From NCBI GenBank assembly GCA_023846275.1, contig CM043871.1, positions 27,434,569-27,498,568 of the forward strand: 64,000 nucleotides of DNA, written 5' to 3'. This DNA is from Vanilla planifolia (Eukaryota > Streptophyta > Magnoliopsida > Asparagales > Orchidaceae). Position 1 is the first letter of the stretch. The number at the start of each line of letters is the position of its first letter. Both the position numbers and the translations under genes were made by a program. Of this stretch, positions 52,101-63,980 are shown piece after piece. The notes beneath the pieces are model-generated. The model had not been told where the DNA came from. It was given only the letters and a program-made list of their open reading frames with translations, and searched no databases.

Positions 52101-55100
52101 CTTAGAACCTGTCCATTAATGGATTTGGGTGCATTTAGCAGAAGACTTAGCAGCTGACATCTTTTGATTCATTCTATCATATTATCCAGCACACTGTCTC
52201 CATTTCACAAACAATCATTTTATCAGTCGTCTATTCGGACAGAAGAGGGAGTTGTCCATCAAATTTTTTTTGGAACATTTAGATAAGAATGAGACAGAAT
52301 GTATATCGTACTAGGATTTAATTCACTGTCACAACAATGTTATTACATTGCTTAATGACTAAATCCTAATACATTATTCTTCTAAACAAAAATTGAAGTA
52401 ATAAAATACTAGATGTCCATCTCAACTCATTGTTTCTTTGAAATCTTGTGGTGTATATCTATGCTGTTTGAAATAAAACATGCCAAAATAGACAAAATCA
52501 ACCATCACAAGCTCAACGAGTGAATCTACATGATTTCTATGTGATCTAACACGTTGCTTTTCTCCACTTGTATCTCATGGTTGAGAGACATGCTAGTTTC
52601 TTTCAAAATCTTTCTTTAGAAAGATGGTCAAGGAGTATGTAGAATAGGAATAGGAATTGCTCTAGGTGCTACAAGGGAATTTTAGAGAGGAGGAAAATGA
52701 AACAAAAATAGGGATGATAATTCAATTGCTAAGAAGAGTGGCTCTTTACTTAGCATCTATTAGTTGTACTCTATTTCTCTTGAATTATGTTTTTAAACAG
52801 CAAATTGAAGGAGTTAATTGAAGGAGTTTATATAACACTCTTTTACAAAATATGGATAAATCCTTGCTCTAACAACTTCCTGCAAATCAGGTCATATGGT
52901 TGCTTTAAATTAGGTTGCTCGGTTGTTCCAAATCAATTGTTCAATTACTTTAAATCAATAATTTAGTTGCTCCAAATTAGGTTGTTTGATTGCTCCAAAT
53001 CAGCCATTCGGTGACTTCAAATCAGGCCATTCAAGCTGCTCCAAATTAGTTTGTTCCAATTAACATGGTTTGTTGTTGGACGGCTAGTTTCCAAAGTGCA
53101 CTTTGCTATTGCTCGACCAATTCAAATTTTATTGGACACAATTCGTTTGTGCTGCGTACTTTTGTCTAAGATCTTCTAATTATATGCTCCTTATTTTTAA
53201 AAGATTCAAGTCCCATTGAACTCTAATTCTCTAGGCGTTTCACTCCAAACAACTTAACTTAATTTAGTGAAAAACAAAGTTGCAAAACACTTGTTTTCCT
53301 TGCTCAAGTGAATACCACTTTGTTGTGGCTACAACTTGATGCTTCTTCTTGATTTGGTAGATAACTTTTGTACCTTGTCTTATTGTAGTCTCTCTTGTCT
53401 CAAGTGTCTAGTAGTAGAGGTTCATCACTTAGATTGGTCAAGCTCTCCAACAATGGTAAAAGCTCATTCATTTCTTAGTCCAAAATTGAAGGCTGATATA
53501 GTTGCACATTGTTTATGTTTAGAGTGCACATCTATGGTGGCTACTTTATGGTGGCAACTTCAGTTGAAGTGTTTTCATTTATTTTTTTATGTACTTGGAA
53601 TAGTCCACAACGGATAGGTTTAAGTTTCCTTACTCCTTTCAAACGTTAGAGCTCCAAGTGCATCTAAACTAAGTCTTTAATGTCTACCTTTCTTTTTGTC
53701 TGATAATAGTCACGCCTTATCTTGTATCATTTTTGTGCTGTATCTAGTTGCTTTTTAATAGTAGAATATTTTTTTTTTGGATATGATTCATAAATATTTA
53801 AGTTCTTTGTTGGGTAGTTCCTTCAATAGTATTTCACATGTTCAATTGAAACTAAATCAAATTGACTCTAAGATGTGTATTCCAATTAGGCTTCAAAATG
53901 ATTCTTTCCAATTGAACTGTGAATAGAACTGTTGTATGCAAATTGTAAATAAGGTACATTTTCATCATAAGTCTTCAGATGTTTTGCATTGTATCCTCTT
54001 AGGAGATTAATTACGATACAATTGACAACTTTAGTTTGTTCATTAGTTTGTAGAGAAAATATAGTACTCCTTCGTAATTTCATATACATAGGCCTTTATA
54101 AGGTTGTCCAAAACTTGCTTAAGAATCTTGAATCACAATCCGTAATGATACTATTCGGCAACCCTTAGGATTTCATGCTTGTTATGTTGTTGTTGGTACA
54201 ACATCCACTTAAGATGCCATGCTTGTTGCATCTTTGATTGAGTTTGCAGATATTGAAGGGGTTTCTGATCTAAATAAATTACGATTTCTTTCCCAAGCAA
54301 GTACAATTAGCAATGCTTTACAACTTTATATGGTGCTAGAAGCTCTTTATCTTATGTCGAATACGCTCGTTGCACTCCTTGTAGCAATTTTGAGTAATAC
54401 ATTATAGGCAAACATTGCTGCAGAAGAATGGCCCCTATCGCATATCCTGATGCATCTTCTTCCACTTTGAAGTGTTGGCATAACTCAGGCCAGGCAATGC
54501 CAATATGGGTGCTTCATAGATTCTTGCTTTAATTCGGTGAACGCTTTTTCATGGATGGGCTCCACACAGATTTTCGGTTAGCTCAAATCATGATGTGCAA
54601 TGGTGTTGTAATAGTTGAAAATCCTTGGATGAATTTCTTCAGATACTGACATTAACAAAGCTATGGACTTGTCTTAAATTTGTGGATCAAGGCCAATTAC
54701 GTTTTGCTGCCATCATCTTTGCGTTGTCAATTTTCAACTCTTTGTTCCATACTTTGAAACCCAAATAAGTGTTCTTAGATTGAATTTAACACTCTTCGGA
54801 TTCAAATTCAATTGATGTCTTTGTAATAATTCGAAGACATCCTGCAGATGCTCTTGGTGCTCCGTAAACTTATGGCTATAGATGAGTATGTTGTCCAAGT
54901 AAGCAATCACAAACTCATCTAGATAGAGCTTAAGATATCATTCATTAGCCTCATGAATGTAACCAGCTCATTACATAATCCAAATGGTAATGCAAGCCAT
55001 TCGTATAAGCCCTGTCTTGTCTTGAATGCTGGTTTGCAGGTGTTGTGTTCTGCTTTATGTACTTGATATCCTAACTTGAAGTCTAAATTAGTAAAATCCT

Positions 55101-58100
55101 TGCCTCTTTCAATTGATCTAGCAAGTCGTTGATTCTAGGTAATGGATAACAATTCTTTATCGTTATCTTATTTAAAGCATGATAATCTGTGCATATTCTC
55201 CACCCTCCATTCTTCTTATGCATAGAGAAGTTCAATAGTGTTGCTTTTGAGATTAGCATAATTTGATACTTCATGTGAAGTTTTGGAGGTTACCCTTTGG
55301 TTCTTCAAAGAATGCAAAATACTCTTGGAGTAAACCTTTCACTATTCATCTTTCCTTATCATTCGTATTCAGCAATCGTCCATTTAGCTTTTTTTCTAAT
55401 ATGATTAAAAGAACACAACTTCGGCATATATTTACCATCCACTAGTACAACAACCATCGGATCTGGCAATAGTATCTCACAACTTGGGTTTATATTGTAC
55501 TTCTTCCAAACCTTGATGTGTTGTTATTTCGGCATACATTTGTAATATATGGCTTCGCGGTCCCATATATATAATTCTTTCAAAATTAACTGACACACAT
55601 CTAAAGGTATCACTTCATAGATTACTTCATCTATGAAGTTACAATTGATAGCTAATAGTGTGCCACTTGTTGCTTTAGAGAATAGCCTCTTCCATCCAAC
55701 GCCATCGTCGTCTCAGGTTGACTTTTAAATTGCCAATGAGAAAATGTACTTTATTTTCTTCAAGATCACCTTGTATCCACTATAAATCTCAAACAAGGCT
55801 TTCATAACAAATGATCCAGCACACTGCTTTTCTCCACTCTTATCTGGTTGTTGAAGGATATACTAATTTCTTCGAGGATCTTTCTTTAGGAACTATATGG
55901 CAAGAGAATTTTGGAGAGAAGAAAAATGAAGCCTAAGGAGAGTAATTCAATTGCTAGAAAGGATGGCTTTCAATTCATCAATTATTACCTATACTCTCTC
56001 TTTCTCTTGGGTTCCAACCTCCTTCAATTTAGGTCATTCGATTGCTCTGAATCAGCCATTTGGTTGCTCCAAATTAGGTTGTTTGTTTATTCCAAATCAA
56101 CCATTTGGGTTCTCCAAATCGGGTTGTTTAGTTGCTCTACATCAACCATTCAGTTGCTCCAAATTGGCTATTTTGTTACTTCTAATTAGGTTGTTTGGTT
56201 GCTCCAAATCAACCATTTGGTTGCTTTAAATCAGGCAATTTGGGCTACTCAAAATCAGTTTGTTTGGGCTGACGTGACTTACCACATTTGCAGCATTTTT
56301 TGCTGGACGATTGATCTCCAAAGTGGACCTCGCTGCTACTCAAATGGTTCGGATTTCGTTGGATAACAATTCACTTGTTCTGTGGAGTACTTCTATCACG
56401 GATCCCTTGATCACTATGCAAACATCATACAATTTGGGTCGTATTGCAAGTTGGGTCTATATCACATCTATGTGAATAAAATAAAAACATAACATAATAA
56501 ATAAATCAAATATTAAATATATAATAATTGAATTTATTGTGTACCCAATTTTCTGTTATTAGTTCTATAAGTTCTTTGCTCACTTGATTCATCACATTTG
56601 TTTACATTTCTTTTTAATTGGTCCCTTTTGGACTTTTTTAGCTTTTAGTGCTCCCTTTGACAATTTTCAACTTTTAATGATCTTTTAATTGTTTTAGTTT
56701 TTTAGAACTCTTGTTCTATAGATCTTAGTTTTCTTTAAAAGTTTGGGCTGATCAGGTTAATGTTTTTAGATTGAGATGCACCTTTACATAATTTCTTTTT
56801 AACTCAGGTTGCACCTTTCTCTTGGTCTCATTATATAACCTAATTCCTCTTAGATCTTTGTGACACTTGTCTCATTTTTTGCAAATTTGCTACTTTAGAC
56901 AACTACTTTCAAAAGAATTAAAACTTGATCAATTTACCAAATTGTACTTGACAAACTCATGTTTATTTCGCTCAACACTTGGGACAATCATGTTGTCCGA
57001 GTAATTTTATAATAAATTCATTGTTATCTCCCATTCTCTTATCGACATTATTCACATTCATATGCTAATATGATAAGTAAAATGTAAGTAATTATAATAG
57101 GAAAATTATACAGATAAAAACATTACAAAGAACAACTCATCCATGAATTTCTTAAAAAATAAAAATAAACAAATGTTTTTTATTACATCGTGCATCAACC
57201 AAGTGCACAAATACATATACAATGATTATCTTAATTTTTCATATGTAGTGGACATGTTTTAAATACTTTGAATATTTCTTGTAGAATTTCACAAATTTCT
57301 TTCTTTTTTCCTTTTTCCTACAAGGATACAATAGTCTTCTTTCTAAACTCCTCACAGTTCTAAAATTTTCCCAAAACTCCCCTTATCCTTTCCGAAGGAT
57401 CTTTTTTCTCCTTAAGTTCCCTATATCGAAGGGTTGCAATTGTCTGTATTTGAGAAGTCACATGCGTATTATGTAAGTTTAGAGATTTAGTTAATTAATT
57501 AATTAGGTTTTCTAATCCTTTATCTTGCAACAATTTTAGATGAATATAAACAATTAATTAATTAATTAAAAAAATTTAAAACACCTTTGCCCCTTAGCTA
57601 AATCTTGCATTTTTTATGTGACCATTTCCAAAACTTTTGTGAACAAATTTTCAAATAGGCTATCCATAAGTCTCACATGCCATATAAATTTCTAACTTTT
57701 TTGGCATTGTTTAGTTTTTTAAATAAAATTTTATTTAAAATAATATTATTATATTCAAATATCAATATTTTCTCCCTTAACTTTGGCTCCAAACAACATT
57801 CAATTTTTGAAAAATTGATATGACTAGTTTCTAATGATTAGAACTTTATATTTAAAGTTTGCTTTACTAGATATATGAAAAAGAAAAATAATAACAAAAA
57901 ATATAATTAAATATTAAATAGCAAATTAATAAATTTATTTATTGGGAAATGCCACAAAAATCTCTTTTTTAAGAGAATTCCGTTCTTAAAATTTAAAATA
58001 AGGATTTTTTTTACATCTCTTCTTTTCGTTCCCAAGTAGATTTCTATTTTGTTTGATTTACTAATTAAATTTTACTCATTGGGATACCCTTTTTTTTGGT

Positions 58101-61100
58101 TGTTTGATATCTTTTATTAGAATTCTTTTTGGTTTTTTCTTATAGTTTAGACTTGAGCTGTACCTTTATAATATTTGGATCATACTTCATCTCATGAGTA
58201 AGATATACAATTTATATTCTTATGGGATATGAAATATATCATATACTCTAATTATATCCAAAGATAATGCTATTTTATATACAATCACATCAACTATTTC
58301 AATTATATGGAATGATCTAACATATATTAGTTTCAATTTTTCTCCTTTTTCTGTAACTCTTTTCATTTGGCTTATTTTGAAAAACACATGATCCCTTCTT
58401 GGATTTAAATTTTTTGATGTTTTGCATTATAATATTTCCTCTAGTGATTTTGTGGCTTTTAGATCTTTTCTATGATCAGTTGCATGTTATTTTTTTTTTC
58501 CGAATATCAGTTATGGTCCTACTAATTATTTCTCACTTTTTATATCAAAATGATAATAATTGATATTTTTTTTCATAAAGTGTCTCATATAATGTCATTT
58601 TTATATTTGATTGATAAAACTATTATTATATACAAATTTAATTAGTGATAAATGCATATCCTAAATTCTACTAATATTTAGTGTATATAGTTTAAGCATT
58701 TTTTTTGAAGTTTTTATTGTTCTCTTAATCTAATCATTATTTGAGGATAGAAGGCTATGTTAAATTTTAATTTTATTCCAAAGACATCTTGTACCCTTTT
58801 TCAAAATTGTGATGTAAATTTTGAGTTCTAATTTTATATGATAGGTTTAGGAATATTATTTAACCTTACTAGCTAATACATATACAATTGAGCTAATTTT
58901 TTTTTTAAGTTGTTTTTATTGATAAAAAGTATGCTAATTTGGTCAATTTATTTATAAACACCCATATAACATTTTGCCTTTTCACAAAACCTATAAATTT
59001 TTTCTTCCATTTTCTATACAATTATAGTGAGAGATTATAGTAACCTATTTGACTTTTGATATTCTCCTTTAACTTATTAATAACTTAGAAATTTGTTGAC
59101 ATGATTTTAAATATCATTTTTCATACCAGGCCATTAAAGAAGTTTTTTTCAAGTCTTAAAGCATTTTTTTTTAATTTCAGGATGAATAATATACTTAATT
59201 CTTTGGGCATCTAGTAGAAGAATATGCTTCAATTCTTCCTATGTATAAATATATATCATGTTCTTGAAATAAATAATACCATTTTCTTCATTTAGATTAA
59301 AATATGATCCTTGGTCCTCTAAGAGTTTAGCTTTAATTTTCTGAATTTTTTCATGACTATATTGGACATCTTTAATATCCTAAAACTATGCTGTTAATAT
59401 TGCCACTTGTTAAAAGTTCCTCTAGTTTGATGTAGATATGGTATTCAACCTTAACTGATTTATATCTAGATGCAATTGTGCCTCTTCCAAAGTAGTGATT
59501 GTATTGCTTTAGCTTATTATTCTACTTAAAATATTTTCCATCATATTGCCTTATCCTAGGTTATATATGATCTTTAAATCATGATTCTTTATCAGTTCTA
59601 ATCATTTTTTTGTCTTAAATTAAATTCCTTATAGGTATAGATATATTTGAGATTTTGGTGATTAGAATATACCTAAGTTTTTACTTTACAATGGTAATTT
59701 CTTTATATCTTCAAGATAAAAATTGTTGTTTTTAACTTTAGATCATAAATAAGATAATTTCATTCATGAAGATATAATTGTCTGGAGAAATAAACTATTA
59801 TCTTGTTATTTTGTATTGGGACATAGCTTAGTATTTTTGGTGATGTATTAGTATGTACCTAAAAATCTTTGTCATGTATAAGCAATTTCAAAACTAATAT
59901 TAATATCAGGTTCTCTCTTAATGTCTGGAAACTATCTTCATAGTTTTGGTTCCATTCAAATGAAATTATCTTTTGAATTAGTTTTGTCAAAAGACTTGTA
60001 ATTTTGAAAAATCTCTTAACAAATTTTATATAATAACCAACTAATTTTAGAAAAATTTAGATTTCTACGACATTTGTAGGCTTGGGTTATTCAGCTATTG
60101 CTACCACCTTTTGTGCATCCATAGACAATCTTATTGCACTAATAACATGTCCTAAGAATGAAATGTTTGATATTCAGTAACTGTATTTAGAGAACTTACC
60201 TTGTAGCAGATTCTCCTTCAATATTTGCAGCTCTAAATTCAACTGCATAACATGTTTTTCAGCACCATTACTGTATATCAAAATATCATTAATAAATCTA
60301 ATGAAAAAATTGTCTATAATGACCATACTTGATCCTAAACACTATCTTTAGTATATATTCCTGCTAATTTTTAATTGGTGATGTCCATATCGTAAATTGA
60401 TCTTTGAAAACATAACTTCTTACAGCTAATCAAATAACTCATCTATCTGAGGTAATAAATGTTTATTCTTAGTAGTAATCAATTTCAGCTCTTTGTAATA
60501 TATGCACATTTATAAACTTTCATCCTTTTCTTAATGAAATCTTTGTCAAGTAATTCTTACAATTGAATATTTAATTCTAGAAGTTTTATTAAAATCATTC
60601 TTGCCTTGGATATCGATTTAGTTCTAATTATAAGATTAATATCGAACTCAAACTCTTTATTAGGAGGTAGTACTAGTATATCCTTAGGAAACACCTTGGG
60701 GTAATCTTCAGGCTCCATTATTTTTTTTTGTATTTCCATAAACATGCATTATAATAATCAATGTATGAAAATATCCATTTTCCTTACTATAACATCTATT
60801 AATTTCACATAACGTATGATGTCATTTTATTAGGAATGTTGCAAGAATCAAATTTGATTGGAATTTAATAATAACCCATCACCAATTTGAACTCTGTGAT
60901 AGGTTCCTACCATCAAAGTAACAAGTCTTCGCCAAGTTAAAATGTCATTCTATTGTCAATTTTTTTATTTTCTTTCTCTCTTGTGGATATTTCTGCAATT
61001 TCTAATTTAGAAGTGCCACTTGCATGAATTTGAGAATAGTTCTAATGGGTTAGTGTTTCTATTACCTTGCCGAGCAGATGGAAGAGTTTAAAACGTCAGT

Positions 61101-61237
61101 TACTAAGCATGAGATCTCATAGTGATGGCAAAGGCATAGAGATGAAACGACCCAACGATTCCATATATAGTTTTCCATGCCCAGATTGTATGTGCCGCTC
61201 AAACAAAACAGAGTCTTCAAAGTCGTCACCTGCTTGA
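40119..61237 (+). CDS. O-fucosyltransferase family protein (GDP-fucose-type glycosyltransferase, PF10250)
   Basis: Ten exons, all GT-AG and in phase: 40119-40532, 45226-45295, 46431-46498, 46599-46687, 49275-49472, 50159-50363, 50504-50671, 51467-51634, 51706-51896 and 61078-61237. They encode 576 residues. This family of plant Golgi type II membrane proteins is related to animal POFUT1. Members act in wall glycan synthesis, cell adhesion or signalling, and the acceptor here is unknown. Residues 1-78 are a basic, Ser/Pro-rich cytosolic tail, 79-97 a single membrane helix, and the catalytic domain follows. Key motifs are [11 protein letters not shown] (172-182), H-L-R-F-E (343-347, the donor-binding motif with its Arg), G-K-C-P-L-T-P-L-E, and the C-terminal [11 protein letters not shown] (470-480). 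The last exon gives P-C-P-D-C-M-C near the end, typical of one plant clade. The first exon is GC-rich. Introns 1 (4.7 kb) and 9 (9.2 kb) are very long, and intron 9 carries two antisense gypsy relics. Confidence 0.94.
48919..48982. repeat. Short tandem duplication in intron 4 of the O-fucosyltransferase gene
   Basis: A 26-base segment beginning AATGTACAGAAAATAATTAT occurs at 48919 and again 38 bases later at 48957. This is a local duplication without coding meaning. Confidence 0.7.
50436..50459 (+). repeat. Poly(A) tract in intron 6 of the O-fucosyltransferase gene
   Basis: More than 20 consecutive A shortly after exon 6. It is a simple repeat or an old retroposon tail. No clear flanking duplication was seen. 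Confidence 0.65.
52553..53168 (-). repeat. Left LTR (3' LTR) of the gypsy remnant
   Basis: About 615 bases matching 55825-56398 in order, with many differences and indels. It includes about seven units of a 22-bp repeat at about 52882-53066. Ends are approximate. Confidence 0.7.
55825..56398 (-). repeat. Right LTR (5' LTR) of the gypsy remnant
   Basis: About 574 bases. On the minus strand it starts TGATAGAAGTACTCC. It contains about ten units of the 22-bp repeat (core TTGCTCCAAATCA) at about 56020-56266. The inner boundary is approximate, and no clear primer-binding site was seen beside it. Confidence 0.7.
58720..60745 (-). mobile_element. Second Ty3/gypsy pol remnant, antisense inside intron 9
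   Basis: From right to left on the minus strand: region before reverse transcriptase at 60745-60557 ([21 protein letters not shown], close to F-P-x-V-F-P-x-D-L-x-x-L-P-P); reverse transcriptase start at about 60540-60430 (M-C-I-Y-Y-K-E-L-K then [10 protein letters not shown]); catalytic region at about 60300-60270 ([11 protein letters not shown], with F-I-N-D for F-I-D-D); integrase core at about 59010-58910 ([17 protein letters not shown]) and 58890-58840 (KLAQLYMY); then at about 58795-58740 [14 protein letters not shown]. Stops and frameshifts are dense. It differs in wording from the first gypsy relic, so it belongs to another lineage. No LTR pair was identified. Confidence 0.75.
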
Positions 61238-62692
61238 TGATACCCTGGAGATGTTCGGAGAACTCTCACAGCCGACTTGCATTTGCTTTGTCGCTCGCTC
61301 CATGCATGAATTTTCGTGGCATTCATTCTTTGATAGGCATCTGGTGGAGCTGCCACAGTTTTTGGAAAGCTTGCAGGCTCCTGCAGAGCAAACATAATCT
61401 CTAATTCTTCTTTTCATTCTGGGATTTCGATTCTCCTTGTACATTCGATATCAAGAAGGAAGGTGAAGCAGCTCTTTCTTTCCTGGAGCTGTCCTGAAAT
61501 TGACTAAGGTTTGGTCTGCATTCACAGCCATTGTATCTATCTATATTACTTCTGCGGGCCAGTTTTGACGTAGTTGGTAGCTTGTACATCACTTGATTCT
61601 TTTGTTCATCATAGATGGGTGAAGTTTGCAGAGAAAAAGAGTAGGGCATTGTTTTGCTTGCTGATTAGTATTTGGAATTGAATTGAAGTTCGTTGTTAGG
61701 GCTCACTTGGAGATAGATTTTTTGATGTAAATTTCTTTATTCAGCTCAGAACCAAGCTTGTGAACTATTTCAGATTCCAGTGATATTTCTCAGAGTTCAT
61801 ATTTAATTTCTGCCGCAAGAATGCTTCACTGTTTGTTTAATTTTCTTTGCTCTTATCAGTTTTCAACTATTAATGACCTCCGGTTTCTTCACGTTTAGTT
61901 GAATTTAATTGTGAGAAATTTCAACAAACTTTTAATGATTCTAACTTGAGGTATAGGTGAAGGAGGTTCTTTCTCCACATGGCTGGTTTTAAAAATGTTC
62001 TATTTATTTATTTATTTTTATTAAAATTTATTTAAAATTTAACAAATGATTCCAATTTTTTTTATAAAGAAAATGTTTTTCAAAATCATTTTCGTATCTC
62101 TTAATTTTTTTTTCAAAGGATTTTTCTTATAGCATAATTTGTATATAAATCTGGCCATTGAAAAATTACAGAGCTTTATTGTATCACCATTAGAATTCTA
62201 TGTTGTGCTCCCAAAGCGCCTCAGGATGATGGCCGTCGGTGAAAAAAGGAAAAAGAAAATTAAATTTATTTAATAATAATGAAATTATCTTGCCCATGTT
62301 TCTGCTTTTTTATATTATAGCAATAATGTACATTCACCCATTTAGATTATTATTATTATTACTTTTTTTATTTTTTAGTAATTTTTCCTGTAAAAAGTTT
62401 TTTTGTTGATGTTATAATTTTAATTTGCCCAAAATATGCTTAATTATGTCAAAAATTTAGTTCAACTTAAAATCAAATTCGAAAGAAAAAAAAAATAATT
62501 TTCTATCGTCGCCGTCCATCCTCTAATCAAATGATCGGACGGCATATGCCTTTTGAGAAGCATCTGCCGTCCATCCACTTCATAGCATCAAAGGACGGGC
62601 CGGCAATGAGCCGCCCATCTTTATTAGGGATTTCGCCGCCGCGCAAGTTTCTTCTGTACTCAGCCTGGTTCTTCCCCTGCACAGAAACACAG

Positions 62693-62936
62693 GTATGGCT
62701 ATTTACCTAAATGTTTGGCCTCCTTCAGTTTTCTGCACAGAGAACTGAATCGGTTAATTTGATTGATCAATGCGGTTCTTTTGCTGAAATTTTTGTTGTG
62801 CATGCATTTTCTGTGGAATTTTCTTGCTGTTTTCTAGTTATTCAGAAAGATTCATCCTTTTGTACATTTATTTTTCTTCTGTTATTCGTTCATTCTCCAA
62901 ACCTTTAAGGTTCTTTGTATCCGTGCGCTTTGACAG
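62693..62936 (+). other. Intron in the 5' leader of the eL36 gene
   Basis: A GT...AG segment of 244 bases (donor CACAG|GTATGG, acceptor TTTGACAG|GG) sits just before the start codon. The GC-rich block 62560-62692 would hold the promoter and first leader exon. Leader introns close to the ATG are common in plant ribosomal protein genes. Inferred from splice signals only. Confidence 0.55.
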
Positions 62937-62950
62937 GGTCTGCTATTGGG

Positions 62951-63052
62951 ATGGCTCCTGCCCAGCCAAAATCCGGCCTCTTTGTGGGGCTGAACAAAGG
63001 CCACATCGTTACCAGGAGGGAACTGCCCCCTCGTCCATCAAGCCGAAAGGGG
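62951..63052 (+). CDS. RPL36: 60S ribosomal protein eL36, first coding exon (gene continues beyond window)
   Basis: The 34 codons read [20 protein letters not shown] and continue [14 protein letters not shown]. This is the conserved N-terminus of plant eL36, a small basic protein of the cytosolic large ribosomal subunit. The exon ends in phase 0 at AAGGGG|GTATGA. The remaining ~70 residues (K-T-S-K-R onward in relatives) are not found in 63053-64000, so the next exon must lie past the right edge. Nothing in the visible part suggests a pseudogene, and the presence of introns argues against a processed copy. Confidence 0.93.
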
Positions 63053-63361
63053 GTATGAACTCGCACTTCTAATTGCTAAATTTGTTTCTTTTGTAATTTG
63101 TTTTAATTCAGTTGGCAGATTTTCTGATTGATCTTTCTATTTCGAATACAAAGCTGTCCAACAATAAAGACTAAGTTTTTGACTTTTATCATTCTAAGCT
63201 AGTGATTTTTGAATGCTTTAAAATATCAAAAAATTGTAAATCCGGTGCTGATCGTTCAATTTAGTTTATCTAGTCTTTTGTAACGTGGATCCTGTTTTTG
63301 TTTGTAATTCCCTGTTTGTATCTCACTTAAATCTAAAAGCTCCAGTTGGTGTATCTCACTT

Positions 63362-63980
63362 GCGCCCTTTGGCAGCCCTTGGTTAGTGGAGTTAAGCCAA
63401 TTAACCGACCTTGATTGGGTTTAAGATGGTTTTAACCTAACCCCCACCTAGTTAACCCCATATAATCCTATATCATCGGCTCACTGTGTTAGCATTTGCC
63501 TTACATACAGTTGCAACCATTCTACCAACTGAGCTCTACTCCTCACGTTGATTGTGAACTTTCCTAGCACCTCGTTGAGGCTTCAACTGGGAGCTTTGTT
63601 GATGGGGATACAAGGACTACTTCTATGACTATTGAATCCGATGAGGTCATTTGGGGATTGTAGAGGAGCATTCTTCTTGAGGAGGTGACAAAGGAAGTAA
63701 TGCATTTGGAATGTAACTCTTCCATTGCAGAATGCCACTGTGATGTTTAGTTGCTAGAAATTGCTCATGTTTGTCATCTCAGAATTGAGTGTTTGTAATG
63801 TGCTTTTGAATATGCATTTAGGCTAACCCAACTAGCCTGCCAAAGGGGGTTCTATTTTAACTCTAATGAAAGTGATTTGATAATCAAGAAAAATTTGAAT
63901 TTCTAAACCCACTAAACCAAGGCTATCCGAGTTAAGTTAATCTCAATTAATTTAATTACCATCCCATGCCAAATAGGGGC
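63362..63980. repeat. Possible small inverted-repeat element (MITE-like) in the eL36 intron
   Basis: The left end (GCGCCCTTTGGCAGCCCTTGG) resembles the reverse complement of the right end (GGCCCCTATTTGGCATGGG). A further inverted match CCCTTTGGCAG / CTGCCAAAGGG joins 63365 and 63837. The phrase TTTAGGCTAACCCA occurs at 63819 and 63987. It lies right after the first coding exon of eL36. No transposase or clear target duplication was seen, and the right edge of the window limits the view. Confidence 0.35.

Larger units (their letters stand above)
52553..56398 (-). mobile_element. Ty3/gypsy LTR element remnant, antisense inside intron 9
   Basis: Two diverged direct repeats, about 52553-53168 and 55825-56398, flank minus-strand gypsy pol pieces and are read as its LTRs. 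Both begin near TGCTTTTCTCCACT and contain TTTGGAGAG-type and CAATTGCTA segments, a 22-bp repeat array and a common right end. Between them, from right to left: a retropepsin-downstream piece near 55690-55500 (Y-E-V-I-P-L-D-V-C then W-D-R-E-A-I); reverse transcriptase start at about 55240-55080 ([24 protein letters not shown]); the catalytic-site region at about 54905-54885 (Y-L-D-N where Y-L-D-D is needed); and integrase tail at 54089-53886 ([24 protein letters not shown]). RNase H and the start of integrase are decayed or lost. With both catalytic and frame damage it is dead. Confidence 0.82.

Noticed and set aside
55911..56229. Two overlapping 92-codon frames rich in Cys/Phe/Ser
   Set aside because: They translate the 22-bp LTR repeat array, so the repeated peptide pattern is a result of DNA repetition.
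57481..57570. TTAATTAATTAATTA repeats as possible regulatory or matrix-attachment signal
   Set aside because: Simple AT repeats in a transposon-filled intron; nothing distinguishes them from background.
63479..63547. Possible tRNA gene on the minus strand
   Set aside because: Only an A-box-like phrase is present. No acceptor stem, anticodon arm or B-box could be paired.
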